From Datnioides undecimradiatus (Eukaryota; Chordata; Actinopteri; Lobotiformes; Datnioididae), in NCBI GenBank assembly GCA_008933995.1, contig WARS01000010.1:11182238-11246237 (forward strand): a stretch of 64,000 nt of DNA. Direction: 5' to 3'. A program made the position numbers and the translations under genes. A model generated the notes under the pieces. That model was not told where the DNA came from and made no database searches. It worked only from the letters and a program-made list of their open reading frames with translations. This document shows positions 1 through 11,758 of the stretch, in pieces (positions within the stretch are counted from its first letter, which is position 1; each line of letters begins with the position of its first letter).

Positions 1-893
1 ATGACGGAGTTGCACATGATGAGGATGAGGTACATGTTGAAGTGGGACATGAAACAGGTGCAGTATGGGTTCCTGGGACAAGTGATCATGAGGATGAGGT
101 GGAGGAAAAAGGGTGCCCAGCACACCACAAACACACCAAGGAGGATGGTGAGGGTGATGGCGCCCTTCATGTTGGCCCGCTGATGAATGGGCGCGTTGCC
201 CGGGAGCGCTGCGATCCGCTTCATGTGCAAACGTGCCAGAAGGAACATGTGGACGTACAGCGACGCCATGAGCACCAGCATGGTGAAGAACATGGTGATG
301 AGGCAGATGAGTACTGTGGTGCTCTCTGAGTAGATGATAAACAAGATCCCGGACACAGTGCAGCACGTCCAGATGGTGCTGATGACAAACATTGCTCGCC
401 GCAGGGTGACAATGTTGTGGTATCGCAGCGCGTAGAAGATGGTGATGTAGCGATCGACGGCGATGGCCAGCAAACTGCAGATAGATGCCAACAGAGAACT
501 ACAGATCATAGAGTCAAACACATTGTCCATGCTTTTGATCAATGTAACAGGGATGGTCAGGGTGCCACCGTTGATGAGCGCAATGACAATAGTCTCTGAA
601 GCGTTGGAGACACTGACGAGCATGTCAGCAACTGCAAGGCTGCAGATGAAAAAGTACATGGGTGAGTGAAGGTTCTTGTTTTTCACTATAGCAGCAACAA
701 CCAGGATGTTCTCCAGCAGGCTGACGATGCCCAAAGTGAGGAACACCTCTGTGGAAATCAGCAGCTGTTCATAGCATCCTGCTGATGAGTCCTTCTCCTC
801 AGGTGATAAGTCTTTGTTAAGTGGCAGAATGCCTGAGGTTTGGCTCCTGTTGTGGTAGCCTTGGACCAATCCATTGGGATCTGTGGTGTTCAT
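1..893 (-). CDS. mc4r: melanocortin-4 receptor, 3' end cut by window edge
   Basis: Class A G-protein-coupled receptor of the plasma membrane. In vertebrates MC4R is activated by alpha-MSH, opposed by AgRP, and couples through Gs/cAMP to control appetite and growth. The minus-strand frame is open for 297 codons with no intron, as in the single-exon family. Visible features: N-glycosylation sites N2 and N15; the GCYEQL and SLLENILV blocks around TM1; [16 protein letters not shown] in TM2; acidic ligand-pocket residues E100, D123 and D127; D147-R148-Y149 at the end of TM3; MASLYVHMF in TM5; CWAPFF with H265 in TM6; cysteine-rich loop 3 (CPRNPYCTC); and IMCNSV in TM7, where the window ends. About 30 C-terminal residues, beginning with the DPxIYA motif, should lie outside. 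The start is the first in-frame ATG: A at -3 and an in-frame TAA at 905-903, nine bases upstream. [16 protein letters not shown] and the N-terminus fit teleost mc4r better than mc5r. No frameshift or lost key residue is seen. Confidence 0.97.
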   Translation of the reverse strand, partial: MNTTDPNGLVQGYHNRSQTSGILPLNKDLSPEEKDSSAGCYEQLLISTEVFLTLGIVSLLENILVVAAIVKNKNLHSPMYFFICSLAVADMLVSVSNASETIVIALINGGTLTIPVTLIKSMDNVFDSMICSSLLASICSLLAIAVDRYITIFYALRYHNIVTLRRAMFVISTIWTCCTVSGILFIIYSESTTVLICLITMFFTMLVLMASLYVHMFLLARLHMKRIAALPGNAPIHQRANMKGAITLTILLGVFVVCWAPFFLHLILMITCPRNPYCTCFMSHFNMYLILIMCNSV

Positions 894-1115
894 AATTTCT
901 CCTTATAAATTCCCTGACTTCTTGGGTTGAGCCTTCTTCTCCTGGTGTTATTTGTCCATCTGGCTTGGCAGTGTTAAAATCTCAACGTTAAAATCAACGC
1001 GCACACTTCTCAGTCGTCCTCATTATCTGGAGGACAACCTCAACAATCTTGAGTGGGAGGAAAAAAAGCTGTCCCGTTGTTCCTTCTTCCCTTTTATCAC
1101 CCTTCAGTCTTGCCA
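894..1115 (-). promoter_or_regulatory. mc4r leader and possible proximal promoter
   Basis: This is the sequence directly upstream of the mc4r start codon. On the minus strand a weak TATA-like TGATAAAAGG lies at 1099-1090. If used, it would put transcription start near 1065 and give a leader of roughly 170 nt. There is no CpG-rich block. The TATA call rests on one motif, and an upstream intron in the leader cannot be excluded. Confidence 0.25.
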
Positions 1116-1425
1116 AGAGAGGTGATTTTCTTCAAACATCTGCTGCTGTGGTTTCTCTCAGCCAAAAACAATCCCACAGCTCTCCTCTCATGTCTCCACT
1201 GTGGAGAAAATTAGAGCATAGTAAGAAGTTAAAACAAATGTTCCCTGAAAAAGATGAGAGAGAGGCAAGTGGAAGCTGAAGCGGAGAGGTGCGAGCAGGA
1301 GGGAGCATGTGTGAGACTGATTAACGGTGAGCGGGAACGGGAGATGCTGGGAGATCAGAGCGTACCAGCTCGCTGTGTGAGTGCAGGCAGATCATCACTT
1401 TATAAGCTACTGTGGTCTTCCCCAG

Positions 1426-1436
1426 CTCTCTCTCTC

Positions 1437-1475
<39 letters not shown>

Positions 1476-1484
1476 TTATACCAG

Positions 1485-1521
<37 letters not shown>
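1426..1521. repeat. compound (CT)n and (CA)n microsatellite upstream of mc4r
   Basis: A CT tract (1426-1471, broken by CCCCC at 1436-1440) is followed after 14 bases by a pure CA tract (1486-1521). The first is a polypurine/polypyrimidine mirror tract able to form triplex DNA; the second is alternating purine/pyrimidine. The block lies about 530-630 bases upstream of the mc4r start codon. Such tracts usually vary in length between individuals. Confidence 0.95.
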
Positions 1522-1522
<1 letters not shown>

Positions 1523-2239
1523 CTGAACCCTCCTGGTAGCTTTTTGTCCTATCCACTCACTGATAAGGGAGGAGGAGCAAGGTTAGGTTTGACGCACATG
1601 AATGAGCAGATTCAAAATGAATGGATGTAAGAAACGTGGTGCACCAAGTTACAGGGCTTGAACATATTTTTACTTTAAAGCTTAACTTAAAATATTAGAC
1701 GGTTGTAAATAAAATAAAATAAAAATGTTTCCACCCAACAGTGAGAACATCAAACATTTTAAATTAATAACTACACAATGATCGTTTTCAACTTAATACA
1801 TAGCATTAATCATATTATAGATAGTCATAAATATATATTGTTAATACAGAGAAACTTAACAACAAGCTGACAGACACAGTTTGGATATATCTACATGATA
1901 GCACAGAACAATACCGTTTGTGTACTGTTTGTGTGACCAACTCTTGTTGTGGTTCTGCTTTGGTCTCCACCAACTCTTGGGAAAAGCATTTCCCTCCTCA
2001 GGTACGACACGTTCTTTTCTTTTTGCTGACGTTAAAATGAGAAAGCTTTATGCGCCGATGTTGTCTGTCTGATGGTTGACACAGAGGAGCAAGGTTGCTA
2101 AAAGTGCGCTTCCTGCTGTCACGGGAAGAGAGCGTTAACACCAGAGCTTTAACTTCTTCTGCTACACAACACAGAGGCTGCTCGGACCAAGGTCACCGAT
2201 AACTTACTGCTTGAAGTCATCTTTGAATTCTCCTTAACT
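1522..2239. other. AT-rich upstream sequence, nothing recognised
   Basis: No open frame of note and no repeat I can name. It is AT-rich with several TAAT-type stretches near 1690-1850, which alone are not evidence of function. Confidence 0.5.
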
Positions 2240-3180
2240 CAGCTCAGCATTTAATACAGTGGATATCTTCATGAGTCTCCTTTGTGGTGTCTCCCACGCA
2301 TCTGCTCTGGGTCCCTTCCTTTTCCCATTTGCATGTTACCCCTGGTGCAAATTATGCATAGACACAGTACTGATTTTCATAGTTATGCAGATGACACCCA
2401 CTTGTATGTCCTCTCATTGCACCACTGAACCACCGGCGTCTTGTGTATTAAGTCCTGCTTCGCTGAAATGAAGAATTGAAAGGTCGCAATCTTCCTGAAG
2501 ATAAATGATTAAAAACAGAAGCCATTAACCGTCCTGAAATCTGGGGATTATTTTTGACTATGAACTCTCTTTTGATGCTCAGATGACGAAAGCAATCTTG
2601 CTCTGCACAGCTGAGGCAGCTAACCAGAATCAGGTCATTCCACTCACCTGCTGACTTTAAAAAGGTCATCCATGCCTTGATCTCCATCGGACTTGATTGA
2701 TGCTATGCACTTTAAGCGAAACATCCAAAGGCTGCAGCTGACACAAAATGCGACTGCCAGGTGACTTTAACGCTTCCTAAGAGAATTACGCCAATCCTTG
2801 AAGCCCGTCTCTGGTTGCCAGGGTGTTTTAGAATTGATTTTAAGATTTTACTGCTTGGTTTTAAAGTCTTGAATGGCCAGGATTCTGCCTACAGCGGTTG
2901 TGTGATCCTCAAGTAGGGCTCTGCTAATGGTTCCAAAATTTCATCTTGTCACTTGAGGTGACTCGGCCTTTGCTTTGAAGTATCGGGCAGGAAAACTCAG
3001 TGTCATCTCTTCCTGTCAATCACTTTAATCATATAGAATTTTCTTTACAAGTTATTTCTTGTGTTATTCCATTTATTAAATGTGGTCTAGTTTACTTGCT
3101 TGTTTTTATTGTTTTATGGTCTGTAAGCAGCTGTTTTTGAAGAGTGTGCAATAATGATTATTATTATCATTTAGTCGTTA
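2240..3180 (+). mobile_element. degenerate L2-like LINE, reverse transcriptase remnant and 3' tail
   Basis: A dead non-LTR retrotransposon copy. Reverse transcriptase pieces appear in order but in shifting frames: AFNTVDIF at 2247 (motif A, normally AFDTVDHDIL); CGVSHASALGPFLF from about 2285 (motif B, normally CGVPQGSxLGP); the catalytic-box remnant SYADDTHLYV at 2381-2410, with YADD at 2384-2395; LGIIFDYELSFDAQ at 2541; RLQLTQNATAR at 2729; and TPILEARLWLPGCFRIDFKILL from 2788 to about 2895. The tail at about 3050-3180 ends in an ATT/ATC-rich stretch, like the short tandem tails of L2-type elements. Frames move 2, 0, 2, 1, and the A-to-B spacing is shortened, so there have been several indels and no product is possible. 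The L2/Rex1-like label is from recalled family sequence. Confidence 0.85.
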
Positions 3181-3899
3181 TTATTCTTACTTTTACTAAA
3201 TGAAAATGTGATCTAGAGACAGAAAATCAACATCTGCAGACTTCTAATCAGTACCTCAGTCAATACTGTTTTTGCAGACTTTCCATGTCAGTGTCCAATG
3301 AATTTTACATGTCATTTGGAGAACACTGCCATTAAGGATTATGATTATAGATCTGAAAGTGAAAAGCCCCCCGAGCTCTCTAAGAACCCTCTTGTTAAAT
3401 CAGCATTTTGCTTTAACTTGCTTGCTTTAAATAAAATGTCACCCACCGTGTTGATGAATATCAGCCTGTTGCTTGGTGCAGAATGAAAAGCTTCCATTAA
3501 CAACAACCAGTGACAGTTGCCAATAAGAAAATCAATATTTAGCTCCAATCAATGCGCGGTAACACAAGATGCTGTCAAGAGAAAATATCTGACACAGGAT
3601 GTCGGACACGATTATAATGCATAAAGAGTGAAATGACAGTAGCTCTAATGGGAGAAATGCATTGTATTATCTGGACCAGACGTAAATTAATTAGTGGGAG
3701 GCAGTGTAGTCCGCATTGTCAATGTGAAGTAATTATCTTTTTGTGTATTTAGTAATTACGACATAATTATTGTTAAAAAAGATAAATGCCTGCACTTAGT
3801 ACTGTGAAATTATACAATAAAAGACACAGCAATCATTATTCACCATATGTACATGGATATTTTCAACTCAGCCTTCACAGAGGGAAGCCATTTGCAGTG

Positions 3900-3900
<1 letters not shown>
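3181..3900. other. intergenic, nothing recognised
   Basis: AT-rich unique-looking sequence between the LINE relic and the gap-associated TA tract. The short ORFs here have no recognisable features. Confidence 0.5.

Positions 3901-3938
<38 letters not shown>
3901..3938. repeat. (TA)n microsatellite abutting assembly gap
   Basis: Pure TA dinucleotide running directly into the N block. A second TA tract lies just beyond the gap and adapter. The real locus is probably one longer TA microsatellite that short reads failed to cross. Confidence 0.95.
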
Positions 3939-4258
3939 NNNNNNNNNNNNNNNNNNNNNNNNNNNNNNNNNNNNNNNNNNNNNNNNNNNNNNNNNNNNNN
4001 NNNNNNNNNNNNNNNNNNNNNNNNNNNNNNNNNNNNNNNNNNNNNNNNNNNNNNNNNNNNNNNNNNNNNNNNNNNNNNNNNNNNNNNNNNNNNNNNNNNN
4101 NNNNNNNNNNNNNNNNNNNNNNNNNNNNNNNNNNNNNNNNNNNNNNNNNNNNNNNNNNNNNNNNNNNNNNNNNNNNNNNNNNNNNNNNNNNNNNNNNNNN
4201 NNNNNNNNNNNNNNNNNNNNNNNNNNNNNNNNNNNNNNNNNNNNNNNNNNNNNNNNNN
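3939..4258. other. assembly gap, 320 N
   Basis: A run of 320 undetermined bases, flanked on both sides by TA repeats. The true size and content are unknown. Open frames reported across it are artefacts. Confidence 1.
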
Positions 4259-4260
4259 GA

Positions 4261-4334
4261 TTAGCATGGACTATGGCGATCCTTGGTGATCATGTCGTCA
4301 GTGCTTGTCTTCCTAAGATGTGTATAAGAGACAG
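4261..4334. other. residual sequencing-library adapter ending in Tn5 mosaic end
   Basis: Bases 4316-4334 read AGATGTGTATAAGAGACAG, exactly the 19-bp hyperactive Tn5 mosaic end used in tagmentation libraries. The preceding bases 4261-4315 match, from memory, the reverse complement of the adapter of MGI/BGI stLFR linked-read libraries. The block starts two bases after the N gap and is followed at once by TA repeat, as expected for an untrimmed read at a contig end. This is not fish sequence. Confidence 0.93.
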
Positions 4335-4335
4335 A

Positions 4336-4353
4336 ATATATATATATATATAT
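4336..4353. repeat. (TA)n microsatellite, right side of gap
   Basis: A short TA run directly after the adapter, followed by (GTAAT)-like repeats to about 4377. Probably the far side of the same microsatellite as 3901-3938. Confidence 0.85.
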
Positions 4354-4995
4354 CTATAATGTAATGTAATGTATGTATCACTATAATTAAATAATTATGC
4401 ACAAGCTATTTCCAAAAAAGCTACAATTCTGGAGTGAATAACATGTACTTATAGTAAATATCTACTCATCATATTGTAATTGTGAAATAATGAACCCTCC
4501 AGCACCGCCATGTGAGCCCATTAAAATGATCATTGTACTCAAAGTGCAGCCAAATATAGCTACAAACACTGGCTGTGTTAAACGCCTACCAGTAAAACCA
4601 GTGCATTTGATTTAACGTAGGACCCATTGGATTTTAATCGGAGCTTTTACAGTTGCATTTCCTGCATCACAGCAGTTGCCCTTAAGCATTCCAGAAATAT
4701 TTCAAAGATCAGGAATTTTCTATCCGAGTTTCAGTATAGACATATAGCCATATAGCTTATCGCAGCACTTGGGGTAAAAATATGTTTTGATGATTACAAT
4801 CCACCCTGAGACATGTTAGATAAAGCAGGCAAACATGATACTGGAAAAAAAAAAAGCCAGAAAGTCCAAAAAGTGGACGATGTCGAACCAAAAGCATACA
4901 GTGTACTCTTCAGCCAATAAAAATAGTGCCAGTGCTGTTTGTTAGAGTGCTCTGTTTGATTTGTGAACCTAACTAGCTAAACTGACCTTTATCGT
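4354..4995. other. intergenic, nothing recognised
   Basis: AT-rich sequence without an open frame of note. A poly-A stretch lies near 4843-4856. Confidence 0.5.
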
Positions 4996-5345
4996 GCCAG
5001 GAACCAGGCCTGCACTCAAAAGCAGTGCACGGACACGCAGAAAACAAAATTACAATGTCCTTCAATCAAGCAAGCAGCTTCGTAGAGCAAAGGTTCAGTA
5101 ATAGGCAGGCAAAAGGCAGGACAGGAAATGGGTTAGACTCAGTAACAAGGCGCTAAGAAACAACTCACAAGAGAAACAACTGCCTGAAAGGAAGTGGTAA
5201 AGACCTGGAACTAGACAACAGGCGAGTAAGAAAATAAAACAGGAAGCACAAGGCATGAGACTTTAGGAAAGAGGAAAACACTTAACCCAGGGAAGAGACA
5301 CGACCGCCTCAGGTGAAATGCAGTTTATCAACCAGGTGTCAGTGG
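4996..5345 (-). mobile_element. probable interspersed teleost repeat fragment
   Basis: The sequence reads as purine-rich stretches (aggcaggcaaaaggcaggacaggaaa style, then acaggaagcacaaggcatgagac). These resemble the reverse complement of a high-copy fish repeat that on its sense strand has TTTCCTGTTTT-type tails. No coding capacity or terminal repeats are seen. It resembles the fragment at 42890-43315 in style but not closely in sequence. Confidence 0.35.
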
Positions 5346-8300
5346 CATTGTTTTCGGATAACATGCAGCATTAAGTTATCGCTAAAGTGAACCAAAGTTT
5401 TATATAACGCTGCAGCAATAGCAGGATTTCACAGGCGGAACATGAGTTGATTGTTATTATGAAGTGGTCGCAGTAAATGCAGTCTGTTTGACAGTGAGAT
5501 TAGCATTTACCATCAAAAATGCACCTACAAAACAAGCCACGGGCTGATCGCGCCTGACTTCTCCACTAAAATGATGCTAATTTATGCCGCTGTTGGGATA
5601 TAAATCTGTCCGTGTCTACATTTTCAGTGTTCTCAACAGCTGTTAGAGCAACATGGCGGAATGCTCTGTTCTTCATTAGCTACGTCGGTAGCTTCAGGGA
5701 CCAAAGACGGGCTCAAAACTGCTAATGTGTCACACATAAATCTCACAATGTGACTGCGGCCATACGACCCTTATTTACAACGCAGACGATTAGAATATGA
5801 CATTAAATTGCACAACCTCTGCTGACATGGTGTTACATAATACAGTTCTTGCTCTCACAATAAATTAACACTCCCACGCCCTACAGATAAACAAAAAACC
5901 TTTTAGCCTCCCGCTACCTCCTTCCTTATGAGGTCCGTTAATACAACTCAACTGCTGGTCAATTCCATATGCAATTGTTAAGGCTGCCGGAATTGTTTTA
6001 ACTCATCCTTAATGACTAATCTGACCGTCTCCAGATGCAAAGCGTCGGTCAGTGCTGTCAGTCACCGTTTGAGTGACCGTTTCTTTATTTTTCCAAGACC
6101 AAAGTATCAGGATATCTTCGCGGTAGCTTTGCCATTAGATAGGAGTGTTGTTGCCGGGTTGTCTGAAAGGTTTGGAATTTATCAGAATCTTGAAGGCCAA
6201 ACATTTAAAGCCTGTAATCCTGTAATAAAGGACACTAGGCCAAATATTGTCAGAGGTGCAAGTCTGCCTCCAAAGACTGCAACCTCTGCAGCCTGAGTTT
6301 CTCCCGGAGTGGCATCTGACAGCACAAATATCCTTTGTGCAAGCTGCCTCCACAGTGCTGTGGAGCGCTGTCTGCCGATCCCAAATGCAGCACTGTCTGG
6401 CTGTTGTGAGCATATTTCAGATGTTCATGTTCATCTCCACATATCAGTTCGTTTGTCTTTAGATTGCCTCTGCCAGTTCAATTGATTATTCATGAACCAA
6501 ACCTTCTCCTGAGACCTGATTCTATGAGTCCTCCTCCACTACTGCACCGGTGTTGCAGTTCTGCTGTCATTTGATTAAACCCACCTGCTCTGTTCACTGC
6601 CAGTTTCTCAATGTCATTGCGGATTTCATCGGGTTTAATCACCAAAATTCATCACCAGTATTAATGTACTGTCATATTGATAATGTCGAGCAAATGCAGG
6701 GCCACACGGCTTTCTCTCCACTGTGGAGAGGACTCAGGCACACGCTTCCTCCATGAAAGAGAAAATAAACAGAGACAGACACAAGGACAACTTGTATACA
6801 ACAGGACACAATGTGCTTAGAAGTTCATTTCACCACCTCTGTGTAGGTGCTGCATTTCTGTAGTTCTCTTAAAGGCCCCATCCATATGTAAGGAAAAAAA
6901 GGTTTTTCTGTTATGGGTGGGAAAAAAAGGGTTGATTGATTCACGGACGAGCCGGAGCTATGGCGAGAGCTTGTGGGTTGCATGGGTTGGTGACACGTCA
7001 CCATAGCTTCTGTTTTTTCTGTTTATTGCTTCTACATGATTCAACAGGTGTTGCTTGAACAATGTGACCCGCCTCAAAATTGAAGGCAACAGTCTGACCG
7101 AGTCTGTGTTAGACCTGCCTCGACCAGTGGGACCCGTCTCACGCTCTCAGGCTTGGGAGATTGTCGGAAAGCAGAGATATGGAAGAGCCAACGTGTCGGT
7201 CTGAGATTTGAGACGATACGGCGTTCATTTAAAAAGCAAGTTAAAGGCCTTTTTTGAAATTTTGTTATGACCTTCATCGCAGCTTACACAATTTTAATTA
7301 TGGTGGTGCTGCTTTCTCCACAATCAGTAACATATCTTAGATGAATACAGATTAGATTAGATTGTTTCAGTGAGGTCAACTCTTTTTCTGGTGATTTCAT
7401 GACACACTGACAAAAACCGCAACAGCAAAACAGATATGCAACGTTAGAACATTAAAACATAATATGACCAATGGCTGTTTTGGTGGTTGATTTCATAACA
7501 TCTATGGATAACGGCTGTGCGTGCCTGCACAAGTAACCTGCAGAGAGAACAAACGGAAGACTAAAGCCCAGCAGAAGAGGGACGAAGCAGATACATTGAA
7601 GGAAACAGATTTGAGGAAGTTATTGTGTGATGTGACAAGATGCTGACATTTAGATCTTCAGAGGAAGTTGGAGTTTTCACAAGGAAGAATAAGTGCTACC
7701 TGTGCTCAGTGAGCTTTCACAGCTCCAGGGAGGATGGATACAAAGAAGGCCATAGCAGTGGCAGCAGGTCCCACACCATTCGGAGTAGGCTGGCCTGTAG
7801 TGGGTGGGCTGTCTCCTGGAGCAACTTGAACAGCCCCCAGATCCTCAGGAGGGGCAGTATTCAGCGTGGATTCAGAGCCAGTTTGAGTTTATTCTAATTA
7901 ATATCGTTTTGCTGGCCTCTCTCTTTTGCTGCACGCATCTCTCAGCGAGGTCAACTGTACCTACAATGAGCGGTTTACTAGCTGGTCATAAAGGTTGCAG
8001 AAACAGAAATGAAACCTTGAACAAAGAGGCTCTAAAGGTAGACAGATAGTGGCAGATAATGGACAGACTGAGGCACAGCCAACAGCACAGGGACAAACGG
8101 GAACATAACATAAGCAAACTGTTTGGCGCATCAGTGTTGCTTTGTTGTCTTGTCAAGGTGAAGGAATAATATCCTCAGACATTATTGTCACTTTGCGTTT
8201 TGGCCAAAATTGTATTGCCGCATTAAAGTTACGCAAGGCTTTCGATTCCTTTGCCCTCTCTTTCATAACAGCAGCCAAAGGCATTCTGCAGTTCAACATA

Positions 8301-11300
8301 GAAACCTACCACATCTTATTTACTGATGTTTCAAACTGTACGGTCATTGTATTCATGCTCCAGTATTCACATTGAGTGCACTGAGTCCATCGTAGGCTCA
8401 GCACAGGTTCCAAGGTGAAAAAAGATGTTTTCAACTTCATTTTATATTCGTTTTCATATACTGTGACATAAATATGCAGCCTCTGGAATGACAAACATGC
8501 TACAATGATTCAACTCTCCCAGCTGAGCAGCTGGTTTGGAGGAGCTGTACATCAACAAACCCAAGATTTAAAGTACAGGCCAACCTCACAATGTAACATC
8601 CACAAACAACAAGCAGTCCTTAACACCCACGAAAGCACATTTAAAAGTAGAAGCCAAAAGCGGGCTATTAGACCCACTGCATTGTATTCAGTGCTTTAGG
8701 AGCTGATTGACTAAAGAGAACTGCAAAGCACAAAGACATTAGTCATTAATACAAGTCTCTGGTAGCAGTGCCACAAGTGCCACTCATATATTCAAAGTTA
8801 ATGTACCTGTTATGAGTGATGACAAGTAGGAGGGAAGGTAGTACGCTCACCCTGACTTTTCACATTGTTGAATTCAGGCTGACCAAGACTGAGTGTTCAT
8901 CATCATACGGAAAAACCACCATCACCACCTGTGATTTTGTGGCTGCCGCACCCTTAAGAGGAGACAACTGTCCCTCTTAGTGCACATTCGAAGAATCAAA
9001 TCGGCCAAATATGTCAAAGAGAAATACTGTGATTACATGAGCACCAAAGAAAACCGCAGTCAAGGCTTCACCTCTTGACGAAATCCGATTTAAAAGCTGT
9101 TACCATGGTAAAGGTGTTGTGCAAGTGAGTGGGTAAGAGAACAGGCATGATGACATGCAAATGTCTCCAGTAAGTCTTCCTTTTCACCAGGACAGGGACA
9201 GTGTTTTACCTGTGATGCTGAATATTTGTTTAATTGTCAATATGTATCGGTAGGAGTTAATTATTCAATTGCTGATTCAAAGGTCTGTTTGGTTGGTCCT
9301 GCCCCGCATGTCATTAAATGCTGCAGTGTGTTTTTCAGCCATTCTTGAAAGGCTGACTCAAAAGAATGTAACGAGTGTCCTTGGAGCTTACCATCTTCCA
9401 ATAATCTGACCACAAATGCAACACAAATGATTCTTTTAAGCACTACGCAGCTCGCTGCTTTGCACTAATGGCTGGACTGACGTTTGCACAGAGCCTTGAG
9501 GAAATCACAGTGACAGAATCCTGGCACTCTGATTTAGCATGCTGCAATCATCAACAGAATGATGTAAGTAACTCCCGGCAGTTACTACACACTGTTTTGT
9601 AGCTTGTAAGGCTTCGAACACATTGTGTGCACACAGATTTCCATTTCAAACACATTGTGAAGGACCAGGAGTACACTTTTTACACAATGTGACTTGTCAT
9701 TCACCACAATTCTGGCTGTATTGAGGGACTGCAAGAGAAAAAGGTGGAACCCCATCGCTGGTTAATATTGTATTATGGAGAGCTCAGTGCAGAGTGGAAC
9801 TAAAGGACACTCCTCTGGACGAAACGTGCTATAAATAAACTGAAATTGAAGTTAAAGTCAACATAGGCATGGAGGAGCAGAGCTGCGTATTCTTCAGAAA
9901 GAAAAAGAGAAATGAAAAGTTTAAATCGCACAACTAAACTGTAATATTACAATATGTTCAAAGTGATTTGCAGGCCTCATAAAAGTTATAAATCATTGAT
10001 TACAACATTAGATAATACAGCCACCATATGGCATGGCCTGACAGCAGGTTTATAGATGTGTTTCAACAACACACTTGAATAAGAAGACTGATGATGAAAT
10101 TTCTCAAAGCCTCTAATGAGAAATCTTGTGTGGTATCAGTCAAAGGTCCCTGCACACAAGAGTCTTTCGTCCTCACATTGTACTGCGTGCTATCTGGAGC
10201 TGTGATTTAAAGGTGCAAATGCATTTCGAATAAGCCCGAGACATGAAAGTGACTTCTGCGTCTACAGCAGAAATGTAGTGTTTCCTACATAACACGGCAC
10301 GGCTGACCTTTAAAGGAACGGGTCGTGGCTACACTATGGTTCGTTCTTTTACTCTTTGCTCTTCAAAGGTCGAATTTAAATCAAATCGAAAATTACTCTT
10401 ACAGAAAAACTTCCTACAGTCTGACTTTAAGTTATGGTGAATGAGTTCTGGACAGGGCAAAACACTTTTTTGCCACTGACGTTACAGAGGTTGAGACAGT
10501 ATTGAGATGTACAATGCGGGTTTTGGAATCGACCTTCGCTGAAATGACTGACTTTATACAAAAAGCACATGTGATCGTGCTTGTGCCCACAAATTTGCAA
10601 GTTTAATGGGATTCGGCGTACATTTTGTGCTGAGTCAGCGGGGACAAGGTCCTGAGTTCTCCAGTTCTCTCGATGCAATTGATGATTTATTCCATTTTGA
10701 GTGTATAACCTTGTTGCAAGGATGCAATCACAGAGGCATGATAGTACTATGACATTAGTACAGTAGCATTAGTACATTAGCAGTTGTGTTATTATGTCGA
10801 GTAAATGAATAATTTGCTCGACTGCCTTAACGATGCAGTTTACACGTTTTATTAACTGCTGATGTTTATTGGACACTGGTAACTGCTACAGGCACAAACA
10901 TGATGCTCAGTAATATCAGCCTGTTTCGGCAGTTTATAAACATTATCAATGTCTAATAAGCAATAATGATGCACTGACATTACTTATGGTTAGAAATACT
11001 GTAGGTCAACACATGCTCTCCCTAAACAACTGAATACATCGGGCTTTTCGAGGTGTGTTTACCTCTCAGTGGAGTATTTACAGCCAGGAGAAAAGAACAG
11101 AAAAAAAGAATAAAATGTAATTTCTAAAAGTTTTGCAGAAAGTGACTGAGTCCAAAATTCTTGTCAAACGCCGCTTGTGTGTATTCAGTTCAGAAACAGG
11201 GAGACTGAGGCCAACAGGTTCAGCACCATGGAGAGAGACTCAGCGAACGACTGGAGACTCAAGGCCGTTCTCGGCACTGAGTGGGCCAAGTTTAGACGCG

Positions 11301-11707
11301 TGTGCTTGGAGGCTCGAACTTGGCGCGTTTAGCTCGGCAGTCCGAACTCCTGAGGAGAGGAGGTTTGTGGTGTAAACAGTTAGCAATTAGGACAGCAGCG
11401 TTTTCACTGAAACTAGCAGCTGAGCAGTACATACTGAATGTGCTTATTTCAAGTGAAATGTGTGCGCTATCTGTGCATATAAGGATGCTAAAGTCTACAG
11501 GGGCAGCAGTGGGTGTCACTCTGTATTCATTTCCCCTGTATACCTGTACAGGGTGCACCATATTAACGAAGATATGAATATAGGTATAGGTAAGTATCAT
11601 CAATCACCATGGATACTGATAGATGCCTTGCTCATTCAGCTCTGTATGTATTCTATATTCTATTCTATATTGACTGGAGCCAGCACAGGTTCTTTTAATT
11701 CACTTTC
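5346..11707. other. non-coding intergenic sequence
   Basis: About 6.4 kb with no ORF above 103 codons and no recognised protein similarity. Small features: near 10751-10783 a short run of CATTAGTACA-like units; near 9617-9695 two copies of (a)acacattgtg followed by its inverse cacaatgtg. Nothing else could be supported. Confidence 0.45.
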
Positions 11708-11758
11708 CAGCAGATCTCACCTAACAGCAGATCTCACCTAACAGCAGATCTGACCTTG
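11708..11758. repeat. 17-bp tandem repeat, three copies
   Basis: CAGCAGATCTCACCTAA occurs twice exactly (11708-11724, 11725-11741). A third copy diverges at the end (11742-11758, CAGCAGATCTGACCTTG). It is a short, recent tandem duplication without coding context. Confidence 0.9.

Noticed and set aside
42..669. Plus-strand ORFs at 1-669
   Set aside because: Antisense shadows of the mc4r coding sequence.
1254..1630. ORFs with long S/L and T/H runs at 1254-1630
   Set aside because: They are translations of the CT and CA microsatellites.
3786..4359. Open frames of 130-170 codons across 3786-4359
   Set aside because: They run through the 320-N gap, TA repeat and adapter; the residues are undetermined.
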